Both the position numbers and the translations under genes were made by a program. A stretch of 64,000 nucleotides of DNA from Distichodus sexfasciatus (lineage: Eukaryota > Chordata > Actinopteri > Characiformes > Distichodontidae), in NCBI GenBank assembly GCA_032718565.1, contig JAVGVS010000040.1:3134429-3198428 (forward strand), written 5' to 3'. The notes beneath the pieces were generated by a model. That model had not been told where the DNA came from. It did not search any database and saw only the letters and a program-made list of their open reading frames with translations. Shown piece by piece: positions 32,733 through 44,980 of this stretch; the first letter of the stretch is position 1, and every line of letters begins with the position of its first letter.

Positions 32733-33969
32733 ACTGGTAAATTTGAGAACCAAGATCTAAGCAAGAACAGGTGTTACTGATAATTAACTCATTTGTGTTA
32801 ACAAGGCGGCAGAACAGAAGAAAATTGCTGCCATACCACACAAGACAGACACAAGATGGGAAAGGGTTGCCCTCCTGTGGCCAGCTGGGGTAAATTCCAG
32901 GTGGGATCATGACAAATATTATACACAAGTCGAAAAAGATGAAATTTTGTTGACATTTGACAACATTTAAAACCATGTTAGTTATTTGTAAAGCTACAGC
33001 ATTTTACATGTTGCTTTGCAACTAATAAGCAACAAAACATTAGAAGCTTAGCTACTGTCCGACACTGGGTCTAATTTAGTCCTGAAGGTAATGGTCGGGA
33101 AGAATTGCACCTGGCCAGGCCTCAGCCAGAGTTCTCTTATTTTCCTATTTTTGAGAGTAGATGTCTCGATGATCAGCTGATTGTTGGTGACAGTTCTTCT
33201 GCACAGCGCTGCTCCTATTAATATCCACCATCAGCTGCAACTGTGGCTCGTACCGGCAGCTTGGAGAGGAGACGTGAATGTGTCTCACCTTAAATTCTGC
33301 TGGAAATCTTCGGGACGTTGTGGCAGATCTTCATGACTTAAACTGCTCAACCTTTGTGGTTAATGGATGTATAGCGGTTGCTTCATCTCTCTGTCTTTAT
33401 CCGGGTTTGTATTACACAGTTTCATAATTACACCTGCCTTTTGCATACCTCATAACCTTGTGGTGTTAATACAACCATGCAAATGATCAAAAATCGAAAT
33501 ATAATGAAGTATTATCCCAAATTGTTCTTTGAACTTTCACTGAGACCTCATGAGTCGATGTGTTTTCACGGTAGATTACTCAGAACAGAGATTAACATAT
33601 GGTTCACCTGCGCTTACCCTGCCCTTTGAGGCCCACTGAACGCTTACTTTGTTTGTTTGGCTGGCCTGGTGCTAATCACAATGCACAATTCCGTAGCAAA
33701 TTTTGCTGAATCGATCAAACCACGTCTGGCCTTTTAAAAGTTCACATTTATTTTGCTGTAAAGGCAGAAGCAGTGTGTTGAAAGTGTCAGGACCTTCTGA
33801 CTTCAGTCTACTGCGCAGGTTATGCTAATACAACGCATTTGTTTGCACATTATACACGTCTCCTCGCGTAGGAGACGAGGGCCAATGCTTTTTTGGGGGG
33901 GCAAAATTCCAGATCCTTAGACATGAAAAGCAAGAAATGTAGGAATGCCATTGCATCAAAATTAGTATA
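32733..33969. other. Intergenic, no gene seen
   Basis: 33120-33420 is more base-balanced than its surroundings, but I found no feature. Confidence 0.4.
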
Positions 33970-33977
33970 CTATATAG

Positions 33978-34149
33978 CAGGGGTGGGCAGCTCCGGTCCT
34001 GGAGGTCCGATGTCCTGGAGGTTTTTCATCCTGCCTGATCAGTCTCCTCTGGTGGTTATCTACCTGAGACCAGGTGAATGTTCTGAAATTCAGTTCGATG
34101 GAAAACCTCCAGGACATCGGACCTCCAGGACCGGAGTCGCCTACCCCTG
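33978..34149. mobile_element. hAT-type foldback MITE, 172 bp
   Basis: Begins CAGGGGTGGGCAGCTCCGGT and ends, reversed, CAGGGGTAGGCGACTCCGGT. The inverted arms continue for about 50 bases (CCTGGAGGTCCGATGTCCTG on both). Flanks CTATATAG and TTATATAG are an 8-base target duplication with one change. Similar frames on both strands come from the palindrome. Confidence 0.9.
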
Positions 34150-34434
34150 TTATATAGTGCACACACTGAAATTTGAATAATTTTGCATGTTACTCACTTA
34201 ATATTTCCTAAAAATACTCTCAATATTCTTCGCTAACAAACCCATTTACAGAATGCTCTTTTTGTCTATACTACCTATTATATGTCAATATGTCAAGATT
34301 TTCAACTTAAGGACAGCCTTAAATGTTGACTGTGCCATCACAACAGAACCTGTTCATATCATATCACACATGCATATGTTTCTGTATTATTAAGGATTTT
34401 TTAACTTATATTAACATGTATAGATGTATAGTTT

Positions 34435-35345
34435 AGGGACGCACAATAATATCGGAATGATATTGGAATCGGCCAATAATTGCTTTTTTAAGTCATTGGC
34501 ATCGGGCTGATGCTTAGATTTGCCTGAAATGTTCCGCCGATATCTTATGATGCATTTATTGTACTGTTGGAAAGGTAGTGCATGTGCCAGGTATGTCCTC
34601 CGGAAAAGATGGGACTTTATACGGTCTACACTTTCTGTCTTAAAATGTATGGCATTTTTTGTGCCTAAATTCTGAGCACACAGTGGAACGTTCGCGAGCA
34701 AAAGCTCATGTCTTTACTACTTTACTTTTGTCTCTCTTTCTACTTCTAGCTTAAAGTTTGTTTTACATTTAATTTATATATAGTTTTTTTCTATGTGCCT
34801 TGTTTGTTCTTTGTACCTTGTTCTTTGTTGTTTGCACTGTTAAAGCTGGAGCCACGTCGTCTGGTCTCTCTGCATACTCAGTAAATAGCAGAGATGACAA
34901 TAAAGTTTACTTTGACTTGACTTTTGACCCAACTCTGCCTGCACGTGCGAAAAAAATTTAAACTATATTGCGTGTTTGCTTCACCTAGCGAATGTGAGCT
35001 CACACATGAGATGTGTCCTGAGCCGCGTATTGCTGCCATACTTAATAGTATGGTAGGTAAGTCGCTATTATCATATTTCTCTATGTGGTGGTATGCATCT
35101 CAGGAAATAGCTGGGGTTGTAGCTTAACGGCTCTCTACGCACTAGGTAGTGGACATGGAGTATTTGACTTGATATACTACATAGGGCAGGAAGTGACTTT
35201 TTCTTAAAATGTTATGCACCACGCTCGAAATGCTCCACCGTCACTCGACTTGACTTACTCGTATCGGCATCGGTATCGGCAGATGTTAGCATGAAAATAT
35301 TGGATATCGGCATCAGCCAATAATTCCCTTATCATGCGTTGCCAG
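34435..35345. mobile_element. ATCGG-rich DNA transposon remnant with nested LINE tail
   Basis: The left end TTTAGGGACGCACAATAATA with ATCGG repeats, and the right end TCGGCATCGGTATCGGCAGA...CCAATAATTCCC, resemble the TAGGGATGCACCGAT-type fish DNA transposon. A LINE 3' end is inserted within it. Exact borders are uncertain. Confidence 0.55.
34705..34925 (+). repeat. LINE 3' end nested in a DNA transposon
   Basis: Runs through TGTTTGCACTGTTAAAGCTG, GTCTGGTCTCTCTGCATACT and GATGACAATAAAGTTTACTT to a TGACTTGACTTTTGAC tail, the counterpart of the inverted tail at 7.86 kb. Confidence 0.65.
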
Positions 35346-36479
35346 TGCTTATTTTGTTAAATCCCCTTTTAGAAATAAATAGAAAAGTAGTACCCGTGGT
35401 GTGCAAACAACTTTTGACTGGATGTATAAACAGTAAAAGTTATTTCTTATAATTGGACTCTGTGGTGGGATCCTGCTGCATGGTCTGTTAGCCCTACAAG
35501 ATATTTGAATACAGCTAATTTTCTACTGACTCCGAAAGGGATTTGGGAATCGAACTTTGGCTTTCAGTAAACATTTTAATATTTCCATAACTCTGCCTAA
35601 TTATGCTGAAGTGGGACAGTGAATAGTGTTATTAAGCGATAAGCATTGTGGGAGTTGGGGTGAAGTGTGTGTCTTCTGAAAAGCAGCATTTCATCACTAA
35701 GCTGGACATTCTGAATTTATAATAGCAATCAATTAGTTGTCCAAAAGGTTGATCCAACATGGTCAAGAGTACGTTACAACCCAATTTTTCCCCTTTTTCC
35801 GGTCAAAAACATTTCAAGGCAGTGCCAAATTAGAAGTTGCGCTTTTTTTTAAACAAATCCTATGAGCTTCAGCGTTCGGAGCGCTAAGCGGCTTCAGTTG
35901 AAAATAAATGCTGGTGAAGATGTTTTTTTAACCGTAGCGTTCAGAGCGCTTCAAGTTGAAATCCGTTCAATTCTTACAACACGCTGGGCTCATGAATGTC
36001 ACTTCTCTCTTGCTAGCCAATCAAAATCAAGGAAGGGGCGGGACATACACAGTTAAGAACTCACTAACAACACTGGTGGTGTATCTGGAGCAGCTGGAGA
36101 AGCTAACTAGTTCAAAAGATGCCATTTCTCTCCATTGTAAAGATAATCTCTTTAATGTCTACCGATCTCAAAGGAACAGGTAAAAATGTTTACATGAAAT
36201 AGGAACAAACGTGGAAGTGCCCAATGACGCTTTTTGTAACTTAGCAACAACAAGCGCCGAGAGAAGCGCAGATAAAGTGCTCTGGAAGTTAGGTTTTGAC
36301 CTCTCTCAGCGCGAAAAATGAGTTTGGCGTTGTAATCCCATAAATCTCCTTTTCTTGTGGCCAGCCTGTTCCTGACGAGAACTTAACATTAATTCAATAG
36401 TTCATATTTTAATGGCTAGGTCAACTGTAATCAGCAGAAACATCAACAAAACTTTTTCGACTTTATTCCCATTGTTCTT
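35346..36479. other. Intergenic, no gene; Tc1-like end near 35.4 kb
   Basis: GGTGTGCAAACAACTTTTGA then CTGGATGTATA near 35400 is an isolated Tc1-type terminal repeat. 35870-36320 has two near copies of GCGTTCRGAGCGCT...CAGTTGAAA, a possible unnamed MITE. Confidence 0.4.
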
Positions 36480-36612
36480 ATACATTTACGACAATTAACA
36501 GCTCTGATCCAGATGGACTTCCAGCAATTTGGGGTTAAGGGTGTTGCTCAGTGGTGGTAGTGCTGGAGGTGGGATTCAAACCCACAACCTTTTGCTCCAC
36601 TAGGGCATCACA
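36480..36612 (-). repeat. SINE family C
   Basis: GGTAGTGCTGGAGGTGGGAT, TTCAAACCCACAACC and CTCCACTAGG mark the reversed tRNA-derived head; the left arm is degenerate. Confidence 0.6.
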
Positions 36613-37491
36613 GTATATTAAGCAATTATATAATTTAATTAGAAATTGCCTAATTTTCTTTATTTTCATATTATTAATTAAATAGTATTAATTTCATGAT
36701 CTGATTAGATGTTATATAATCTAAGACAAACACTTCAGCGGATAAGCCAAGCCTTTGTGTGATTTTTGATGAGAGTCTGTTCTCCAACCATGAACACACC
36801 TAATAAAAAGTGGAATTATAGCAGCTCTCTGCCCGCTGGTTATCGTTGTCTCACCACTCTGCCATTTTCCAGTCCAGCTGTTGTTCTGAAAAGTGCTCTT
36901 TCCAAGCTGACATTTGGCCAGAGATGTTTTTTTTTTAACTATGTTTTGAAAGTATTTCTAATCGGAGGCTTAAAGGCTTATCTGTGAACGTTCAGACCGG
37001 CCACACTCAGCTTCATGCCCCGTGAATCAGATATTTATTCGCTTTCAACTCCAACGGCGAAATTGCAAAATTGCATTGTGACTCTCCAAGATAATTAGTG
37101 CAATTACGGCGATAATGCCGCGTGCTGAGAAACGGGTCGCTGCGGCCACTTCAGCAAGTTTTAGTTTTTACCACCTGACCTTCTTGCTCACTGTGCTGCA
37201 CACTTAACTACGATTTCTGCCTCCTAGAAATCTACCACAGTTCAAACAAACACACAGTTGACCTCAGTCCTGGTAGAGTGCAGCAGGAGTAAGCTATCTA
37301 CTGTAGTGTAGAAATTCAAAATGTGCAACGTTACGCAAAGCTTGGTCATGGCTAGGGTTTGGGGTGACGTACGGGAACTTAATTTATGCTAAAATCGTTC
37401 TCACTCATTAGAAGTTTCACTAGATTGGCTATATTTTCAGATTCTAAAGCTAGCATTTTTTAAACTTTTAATATTAAGTTTCCATATACTA
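36613..37491. other. Intergenic; possible conserved block at 37.0-37.2 kb
   Basis: 37010-37200 looks unique and base-balanced, with homeodomain-type words (AAATTGCAAAATTGCATTGT, GATAATTAGTGCAATTACGG). Function is guessed from appearance only. Confidence 0.3.
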
Positions 37492-37738
37492 AGTGAACAA
37501 GTGATTATTTGTCACTGTGAATACACCACAGCACAGCACACAGTGCACCACAACGAAATTTGAAACTGTGCATTTGACCCATCTGTGAAGGAGCAGTGGT
37601 CAACACTTTATCACTGCTCAGGGAACAGTTGCATGGGTATGGTACCTTGCTCTTGAGTACTTTAGTGGTTCCTTTACTGCGACCAGCGACCCTCCGATCA
37701 CAGGCCAACTCCCTAACTGTTACACTATCAACTGCCCA
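37492..37738 (-). repeat. SINE family A, nearly complete
   Basis: Tail GTGATTATTTGTCACTGTGA, body CATTTGACCCATCTGTGAAG, and head end CTAACTGTTACACTATCAAC then TGCCC. Confidence 0.85.
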
Positions 37739-39556
37739 ATATATAGATATAAATATGATCTACTGTGTATCTATATACATTCATTGCATCACAATGCACT
37801 TTCAGCAGCTGCAAAGAATCCAAAACATCAAAACTTTATAGTGATTTGAAATCATATTGTTTAAAAATTATTTTCAATTCATTTGTTTGAGAATATCCTA
37901 CAGCACAAATATTAGGTGTTAACGTATGAAACTGCTTTGAGGTAGTTTTTCTTTGTAACTGGAGGCAAAATTAACTTCTATAGTAAAACAGGAGCTTGAC
38001 TGGATGAATGAATGAGTGGATGGACGGGGAGTTTTAGGTTCACAGTGTCATAAGCGTGTGACAGAAAATGTGTTGACGTCAGGTGTGTGATGTTTGTTTA
38101 CATTGAAGATTGAAGATGGATACTGTCAGAGCAGCGATTCTGGTCCCCTATATTCAAGCTATCATTTGTGCTTGTTTGCAGCTGCCAACGTTTAAAAGTA
38201 ACTCCACTTCCCTATCTGTCCACATGAAGCACCCTCTATTCACCATTGTTTACCAAGCAACTGGATGTAAAAGTTATTGGAACCAGATGTAATTTGGATT
38301 CTTATTGGCTGACGTGGTTCTACGCAGCTCTTGACAGTGCATTTATCCGGATTTGTGTGTGCAGAGATAATATTAAAAATTGGGGAGAAAGAAATATCAG
38401 TTTTTATCAATACCCTGCAACGTGTGTACGGACCTAAAAGAGTGAAGAGCGAAGTCTAAAATGAAGCCTGTATCTGCGTCCTCTGTTTCGAAGTTAACGA
38501 CTATATTTAAACAGGAGCTTGACTGTGGCTTAACTACTTTTAATCATCAGTAGCCTAAAAACTTTCATGAGACCTATAAAGCTGTAAACCTGTAAAATAG
38601 AGAAGGTGACAGGAAAAACCCCAAAATTGAACACATAAGTTCATAACAACTTCTAAAATATAGAAGTTTTCTTGAAATTTTGCTTAGTGCCTCAACAGCC
38701 TCCTAGAACTGCCACTGGCTTCCAGAACAGTATCCGGTGGCTCAAAGTTATTTTCGAAGCGGTAGTGGAACTCACCCAAGTGCCAGTTCCACAGCAAGTT
38801 TGGCCCCACGCCAGAACCGAGAAGCGCCCGATTGGCACGCCATCGGAATGCTCCGAATGAAACGTTCAATATTTAAGTAGGACGTACTTTTCGTCACAGT
38901 AGGAGATCTGACATTTTCTGCGTGTCACTTGTCTCGGTGTCTTCACACTGCCTTTTTATGGCAGGGTGAGTCACTCGCAAGCTGTCCTTTCTTTCACTTC
39001 AGTAGCGGCAAATGAATTAAAGATTACACTCGGCTTCTGTAATCACTTTGGACTTCCAAATTATACGGGGTTAGGAGAGCAAATTTTGCCTCACAGATTT
39101 GAGATGTGTTTAGACGTAAAGGGTGTTGAGACGGATAAGCAAGTTGGGGGTGGGATTAGGAAATTGGTTTTGGTTATCGTCCTTTGAGAGAGCCGTTGAA
39201 ACGTCAACGGTGACATGAAGAGAATGGTCCCCGTGAGTGTGTATCTCCTCGACGAGTGTTTGTGTGTGTGTTTGTGTTGGATGATCTAATGAATAATACT
39301 GACCTCACAACAGGAATTTCCAGTGAAAACATGATGACATACTTGCTGGTGACCCGCATTTGAAGTAGGTTGCTGCCTGTGGAGTAAAACGTGCAGATTT
39401 TATGAGCTCATGCAACAGCTGAAGTCCTTTGATACCCACATTGGATCTTGCATGAAAATTCACACGGTCAAGAGTTTCTTCCTGTAGTGCAGTGGCTCCC
39501 AAACTTTTTCTGCATGACGTCCTTTTGTAGATAAGAATATTTTCAAGCGAAAACCA
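37739..39556. other. Intergenic, no gene seen
   Basis: Mixed sequence without recognisable coding or repeat structure. Short frames at 38.1-38.9 kb overlap on both strands and resemble nothing known. Confidence 0.4.
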
Positions 39557-40085
39557 ATAGTGTAAATTAGCAACTAACATAGTGTACATTAGCAATTAGC
39601 AACTAACATAGTATAGTGTACTTTAGCAACTAACATATTGTACATTAACAACTAACATAGTGTACATTAGCAACTAACATACTGTACATTTACATTTACG
39701 GCATTTAGCAGATGCTCTTCATCCAGAGCGACTTACATTTCCTAATTTCAGGGACAATGTTGATAACGCCAGAGGTCGGATTCGAACCCACAACCTCTTG
39801 GTCCAAAGGCGAGTGTCCTATTGCTAGGCCACCAACACCCCATTAGCAAATAGCATAGTGCAATTTAGCAACTAATGTAGTGTACATTAGCAATTAGCAA
39901 CTAACATAGTGTACTTTAGCAACTAACATACTGTATATTACCAACTAACATAGTGTACTTTACCAATTAGCAACCAACATACTGTACATTAGCAACTAAT
40001 GTAGTGAACGTTAACAATTAGCAACTAACATAGTGTACATAAGTAACTAACAGTGTAATTTAGCAACTAACATAGTGTATATTAG
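39557..40085. repeat. 22-base tandem array, split by a SINE
   Basis: Degenerate repeats of TTAGCAACTAACATAGTGTA plus CA, with variants ACTGTACA and TAATGTAGTG. The array resumes after the SINE at 39842, so it predates that insertion. Confidence 0.9.
39686..39841 (-). repeat. SINE family C inserted in tandem array
   Basis: The clearest copy of the family: ACGGCATTTAGCAGATGCTC then CAGAGCGACTTACATTTCC, TTCGAACCCACAACCTCTTG and TGCTAGGCCACCAACACCCC, i.e. a reversed tRNA-like head with B-box. Confidence 0.85.
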
Positions 40086-41325
40086 AAACAGGAGAGGCTG
40101 TTTATGGAGAAGTCCCGCCTGCTTGCTGGAAGTTTCACTTGGCAATCTTCCAACCACGGGGCGAACGCCGTTACCGTTACGCTACCAATAATAACTGCTT
40201 TTACGCTGAAAACAGCAACCGTGCCCTGACTCTAAAACAAAGATGTAGATTTCACAACAATCATCTTTAAAAATCATCTTAATTTGACCTCCCGGGTGAT
40301 TGTGATGGAACCCTGTTGTTCTAATTGTCTCCTGTTGCAGGGACCAGTGTTTTCTTCTCATATCACTTCCTCTGCCTGATGATGCAACTGTAAATACCCT
40401 AAGCAAAACACTCCAAAGAAGATGAGCAAAAGGAAACGGAAATGTGAGATAATCACCAGACACTCGTTAGGTGTGTAACAATGGAGCGAAGGCACAATAG
40501 GATATTCCCACAATGCATTGTTGAATTTTTTGGTGGAACAAAAGGGGGGAGATAAGCTGTTGTCAACAAATTGTTATTTATTGAACAATTATACGGTGTG
40601 ACCTAAATAAAAACTGTAGATATGAGAAGGTAAGAAACTATAAATCACACAATACAAAACAGATATAGCAATCCATTTTTTATTTCCTGTTAGAAGCAGA
40701 AATACATGAATGCAAGATAAAAGATGGCTGAGAGAGATCAGTAATGTTGATGAAGCACTTGTTTAATGAATGTAGTGGAAAATGTGCCTGATCTCTCTCC
40801 TGTTTCACGCACAACATATTGGACATCACTGAGGATCTGACATGGACTCAATACATCCAAGCCTAGTCCAATAAGGCGAGGTGAGGCAGCATCGTTACTG
40901 GAGGTGTGAACCTTCACTGGTCTCACGATTCGATTTGATTACGATTATTTGATTTGATATGATACCTCGCTGCATCACATAACCTATGGTTTGGGCATGG
41001 ATGGCAGGTCGGGCAACCATATTTACTACCGGGATGTTCTTTTTAACTAGAATTTTTATGCCGCAGCCAGGAAATCACCAAGCAACGTTATTATGATTTA
41101 ATCCAGGGGTTTTCAACTGCTTCTGGCCCGGAGACCACCACTCAGACTAAGCACTAAGCACTAAGCACTAGTGTGCGGCTGTCCACTTTCCTTCTATTAC
41201 TTTTTAGATATTTGCATTCATTATTCATAAGGATTCCCAAATCCTGAATATAATCGATGATGATCTGCCGCTGCGTTGATGCAGAATCGTCCACATCTGC
41301 ATCACAGTGCATCAATTATGGAATT
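40086..41325. other. Intergenic, no gene seen
   Basis: 40910-41310 contains CGATTCGATTTGATTACGAT and, 300 bases on, inverse-looking words (AATCGATGATGATCTGCC), which suggests another eroded DNA element. Confidence 0.35.
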
Positions 41326-41825
41326 CATTTCAACACCCTCTATAGTCTTTACCACCTGAGATAGCTGAGGAAGTTTGGGGTTTCTCCAGTGATCTTCAGG
41401 ACTTTTTTCCTCCGCTTTTGTGGAAAATGTCCTGACCCAGAACATCACATCCTGGTATGGAGACAGCTGTGTACAGGACATTAAGGGACTACAGAGTGAT
41501 TTGGGCAGCAGAGTGCTGTACCAAATCTGTTCTACCGTCTGTGCTGGACATTTACACCAGGAGATGCTGGAGCGGAGCAATCAGCATCATCAGAGACTCA
41601 TCTCACTCCAGTAACTGAGAGACTCAGGAGGAACTTCTATCCTCACGCCATAGACTTCTTAACCAGCATTACTTCTTATATATATACAATCTAGTTTCTT
41701 TTACTTCACCTTTTTGTCCATTTCAATTTTAATTTCAGTGTTAGAAATAAATCAGTATACATTTCATTACGTTGTACTTGTATAACTATGTACGTTACAT
41801 GTAAAGAATCTTGACTCTTGAATCT
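41326..41825 (+). mobile_element. LINE (CR1/Rex1-like) 3' end, 5'-truncated
   Basis: Plus-strand sequence resembles the last part of a reverse-transcriptase ORF (ITSWYGD...CSTVCAGHLHQEML-like frames with breaks), then a 3' UTR ending GAATCTTGACTCTTGAATCT. Short direct-repeat 3' ends are typical of CR1/L2-clade LINEs. No intact catalytic domain is present. Confidence 0.7.
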
Positions 41826-42599
41826 TAGAGCAACACATGAATAACACTGACCTCACAGCACGATTTACACATAAAAAACATGACGACATACTTGCTGTGG
41901 AGTGAAACGTAGCAGAGATTTATGAACTCATGCAAGACCTGAAGTCCTTTGATACCACACACTAGAAAATCAATGAGGATCCACTCAATCATGAGTCTAG
42001 TGCACTGTATAACATTATATGAGTTTTCTGTGCTGCAAAAACTGAGTATTAATATGTTAAATGTGCAACTTGTGAACTTTGAGATAAATTCGAAATAGCA
42101 ACATATTGTGGATCCTTCCAACAAAACACATCTTACGTATTATACATTTAATATAATATTCATCTAGAATGTAAAGTTATAAGTGAAACATTCACTGAGA
42201 GCAATACAAAGTTAAAACTACACTTGGAATATTGAGATAAATTAACAGTATATCCAATTTAATTTTTTCTTTTAAAAAAGTTTCTACGTTGCACCAGAAG
42301 AAATGTTTTACAGTGTATGTGGTATATAAACACATTCATATAAACATAGCCATAGCTACAACATACAGTTTTAAGTTAACATGACATCTTTGAATTTTTT
42401 GGTAACCTGAACCTCAAGTTGTAACATTGAAAACTCAGAAAGGTTAGTTAAAGTTGCAAAATAACTGTTGTAGTAAATGAGAGAAGTACAGCACAATCTT
42501 ACTGATTAAGTCATTTTACAGTGTATAGTACAATAGCAATAATAATACACCTTCCCATTCAATATTTTTTCTTTATTTTCATTACTATTTACATTGTAG
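41826..42599. other. Intergenic, no gene seen
   Basis: AT-rich. 41880-41965 repeats words seen at 39310-39440 (GACATACTTGCTG, TGAAGTCCTTTGATACC), showing a local duplication or a shared repeat. Confidence 0.4.
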
Positions 42600-43055
42600 A
42601 TTCTCACTAAAGGCATCAAAACTATGAATGAACTGTGTAAGGGCTATTTGACCAAGAAGGAGAGTGATGGAGTGCTGCGCCAATGGCCTGGCTCACGGGG
42701 TCACCTGACCAAACCCACCGAGATGGTTTGGGATGAGATGGACCGAGCGTGAAGGCAAAAGGGCCAACAAGTGCTCAGCATCCTGGGAACTCCTTCAAGA
42801 CTGTTGGAAAACCATTTCAGGTGGCTACATGATGAAGCTCATCGAGAGAATGCCAAGAGTGTGGGAAAAAGCAGGATCAAAGCAAAGGTGGCTATTTTCA
42901 AGAATCTAAGATATAAACATGTTCTAAGTTATTTCACACTTTTGTTTACATTACATAATTCCATATGTGTTCATTCATAGTGCCTTTCAGGAGAATCTAC
43001 AAGGTAAATAATCATGATAATAAAGAATAAAACACTGAATGGAAAGGTGTGTCCA
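42600..43055 (+). mobile_element. Decayed Tc1-type transposon, 3' end of transposase
   Basis: Starts in TTCTCACTAAAGGCATCAAA, encodes fragments such as GYLTKKESDGVLRQWPG, the 3' region around CTCCTTCAAGACTGTTGGAA and ENAKSVGKSRIKAKVAIF, and ends in the terminal repeat AAGGTGTGTCCAAACTTATA. Frameshifts and a stop interrupt it. It is a coding relative of the MITE in DNAAF8 intron 1. Confidence 0.8.
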
Positions 43056-43061
43056 AACTTA

Positions 43062-43189
43062 TACAGGCCAATTATGTTGAAAAACATCACAAAAATATCG
43101 ATTTTTCTTTTTTGGAGACCAGATTAATTTTTAAGACCAAAAAAGAAAAATCGATATTTTTGATTGTTTTTCAACATGATCAGCCTGTA
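43062..43189. repeat. Near-perfect 128-base palindrome
   Basis: Arms of about 54 bases (left 43062-43115, right 43137-43189) differ at only a few positions and enclose a loop of about 21 bases. The arm core is AAAAATATCGATTTTTCTTT. TA dinucleotides sit at both outer ends, which suggests a foldback MITE of Tc1/mariner type. It abuts the Tc1 copy's right end. Confidence 0.85.
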
Positions 43190-44509
43190 TCTAAATAAAT
43201 AGAACACCGACTTCCGACTCATTACGGCAGATCGGGTCACATATATACACATGTATAATGTTGCCAGCATTTACTGTTATTTTTCAATGCATCTAGTGTA
43301 ATTTATTTTAACAGTATATTTATGACAATTATAATTATATTTTATATTGATTATATGATATATGATTTTTCTAATGACATGCTGAAGACAGTTTTTCTTT
43401 TTAATGCAGTATTAAACCTCTGTAAATTCCCACACCAAATCCAAATCCTAGTCCTAATCCAGTTTTGGTGTTGGGCTAAAATGTCAACATCAAGGTCATG
43501 ATGGAAGATGAAGGGAAAATGCGGCTGCCAAATTTCCTGCCCTCTGTACTTTGATCGTATCTAACAGTTCAGGGAAACATTGATACCTTTAGGGAAGCCA
43601 TCTGCAGCTAGCGCAAAATATCACAGCCTAAATATCAGCGTGTCACGCTTTCACACCTCCCGCTGCACTAATTGGGCATTTTAAGCTTTCCATTATGAGT
43701 CACGGACGTAGAAAACACCATCTTACAGTCTCACTGACATTACGAAAAGGACGAGAAGAGTAAGAATAAAATCACTTAAGCACTCTCTCAGGCCCCTGTC
43801 AGGAAGTCGATCATTTGCGGCGGTCAAAATAGCTCTAATGTTAATGAACAACATTTTCAAGCATTTTGCTGTATTTATATCTAAATTAGATGCATTTTTT
43901 GGGTGACTAATGCATCTCCCTCTTTCTCTCATTTTCTCTTTCTCTTAGGGTTTCCATTTGCAGTTTCATAACACAATGGGTTGGATATCTATGGAAATCG
44001 AATTGCAAATGGCAGAATATATACTACACCACTTATAAAATACAGTATTTTTATATTATATATACAGGATTTCGCAATGTTGTGATCATAAGTATTAACA
44101 CTGCAATCACTGCAAATTCATCCCGATCTTGCAATTTTCACCAATTCCCACGACTTTTCCACAAATTTTGACCAATCATTCAACTCACTTCCTCTTACAT
44201 TTGAAAGGCATAGGGAGAGATGATAAAAACGCCTCAGATTTAACTTCAAAAATAACTAAATGCTTAATGTTTAACACAAATAACCGTTGTTTGATCATTT
44301 TTTCTATTTCATTAATTAATAAATGTAAATTAATCGTTAAAGAATAATTATAAAGGGGAAAATAACAACTTTTTCACGCAACTTTGACTTTCTCCTGAAC
44401 CTTAATTGCTAAAATACACAACAAATTTTATCACTTTTTTATTTTTAGAAAAGCTGCCGCAAAATCAGGCATTTTAGGCCACAACAATCTCAAAAAAGAA
44501 CCATGAAAT
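43190..44509. other. Intergenic; possible conserved block at 43.73-43.99 kb
   Basis: 43730-43990 is unique-looking and balanced in composition, with words such as CCCCTGTCAGGAAGTCGATC and CTAATGTTAATGAACAAC. No coding potential was seen in it. The rest is AT-rich. Confidence 0.3.
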
Positions 44510-44980
44510 CCCGGAGGTACTGATATATAACGCTTTGTGGGAGAGGACACAGATGCAGGAGTTGACTCAAACATTATTCTCTTTCATTTGCAAGTCCAAA
44601 AACAAAATAGCAATCACACAGCACCAAGCTTAGACTCAGCTATCTCGCTTAAAGTTCGCTTAGTCTGACGTGATCACACGATAGGACTCAAGCTTCAGCT
44701 CACATCTTGCACTCCAGGTTAACGTAGCAACAGCGAAGGTGAGTGCCAATAAGCTCTGACCGAGATCCACAGCCTCTTGGTGCAGCGAGCCTCCCGCTCA
44801 CAGTTTCCACCCCACGTCCATGAAGCAACAACAAAACCTAATGCCAATCAGCTCTGACAGGGATTCTGGGCTTCTCAGTGCAGCGAGCTTTCAGGAGCCG
44901 TGCTTTCAGTTTGCATAGCGAGCCTAGCTGGCTGTGGCGACCAACCTGAATCACTTGGAAAAAGATAAGCAAAGGGTATC
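44510..44980 (-). mobile_element. Retroelement terminal (LTR-like) sequence
   Basis: Reversed, it carries GGACTTGCAAATGAAAGAGA and AGTCAACTCCTGCATC, homologous to 54.77-55.01 kb in the other orientation. Two internal repeats (GCCAATAAGCTCTGACCGAG and GCCAATCAGCTCTGACAGGG, each then GTGCAGCGAGC) show a ~110-base duplication. The family is not certain. Confidence 0.45.

Noticed and set aside
33893..34180. Two similar proteins on opposite strands
   Set aside because: Caused by the inverted arms of the hAT MITE, not by genes.
39557..40085. Array of 22-base repeats as a CRISPR
   Set aside because: Repeats are contiguous and degenerate with no unique spacers, in a vertebrate genome.
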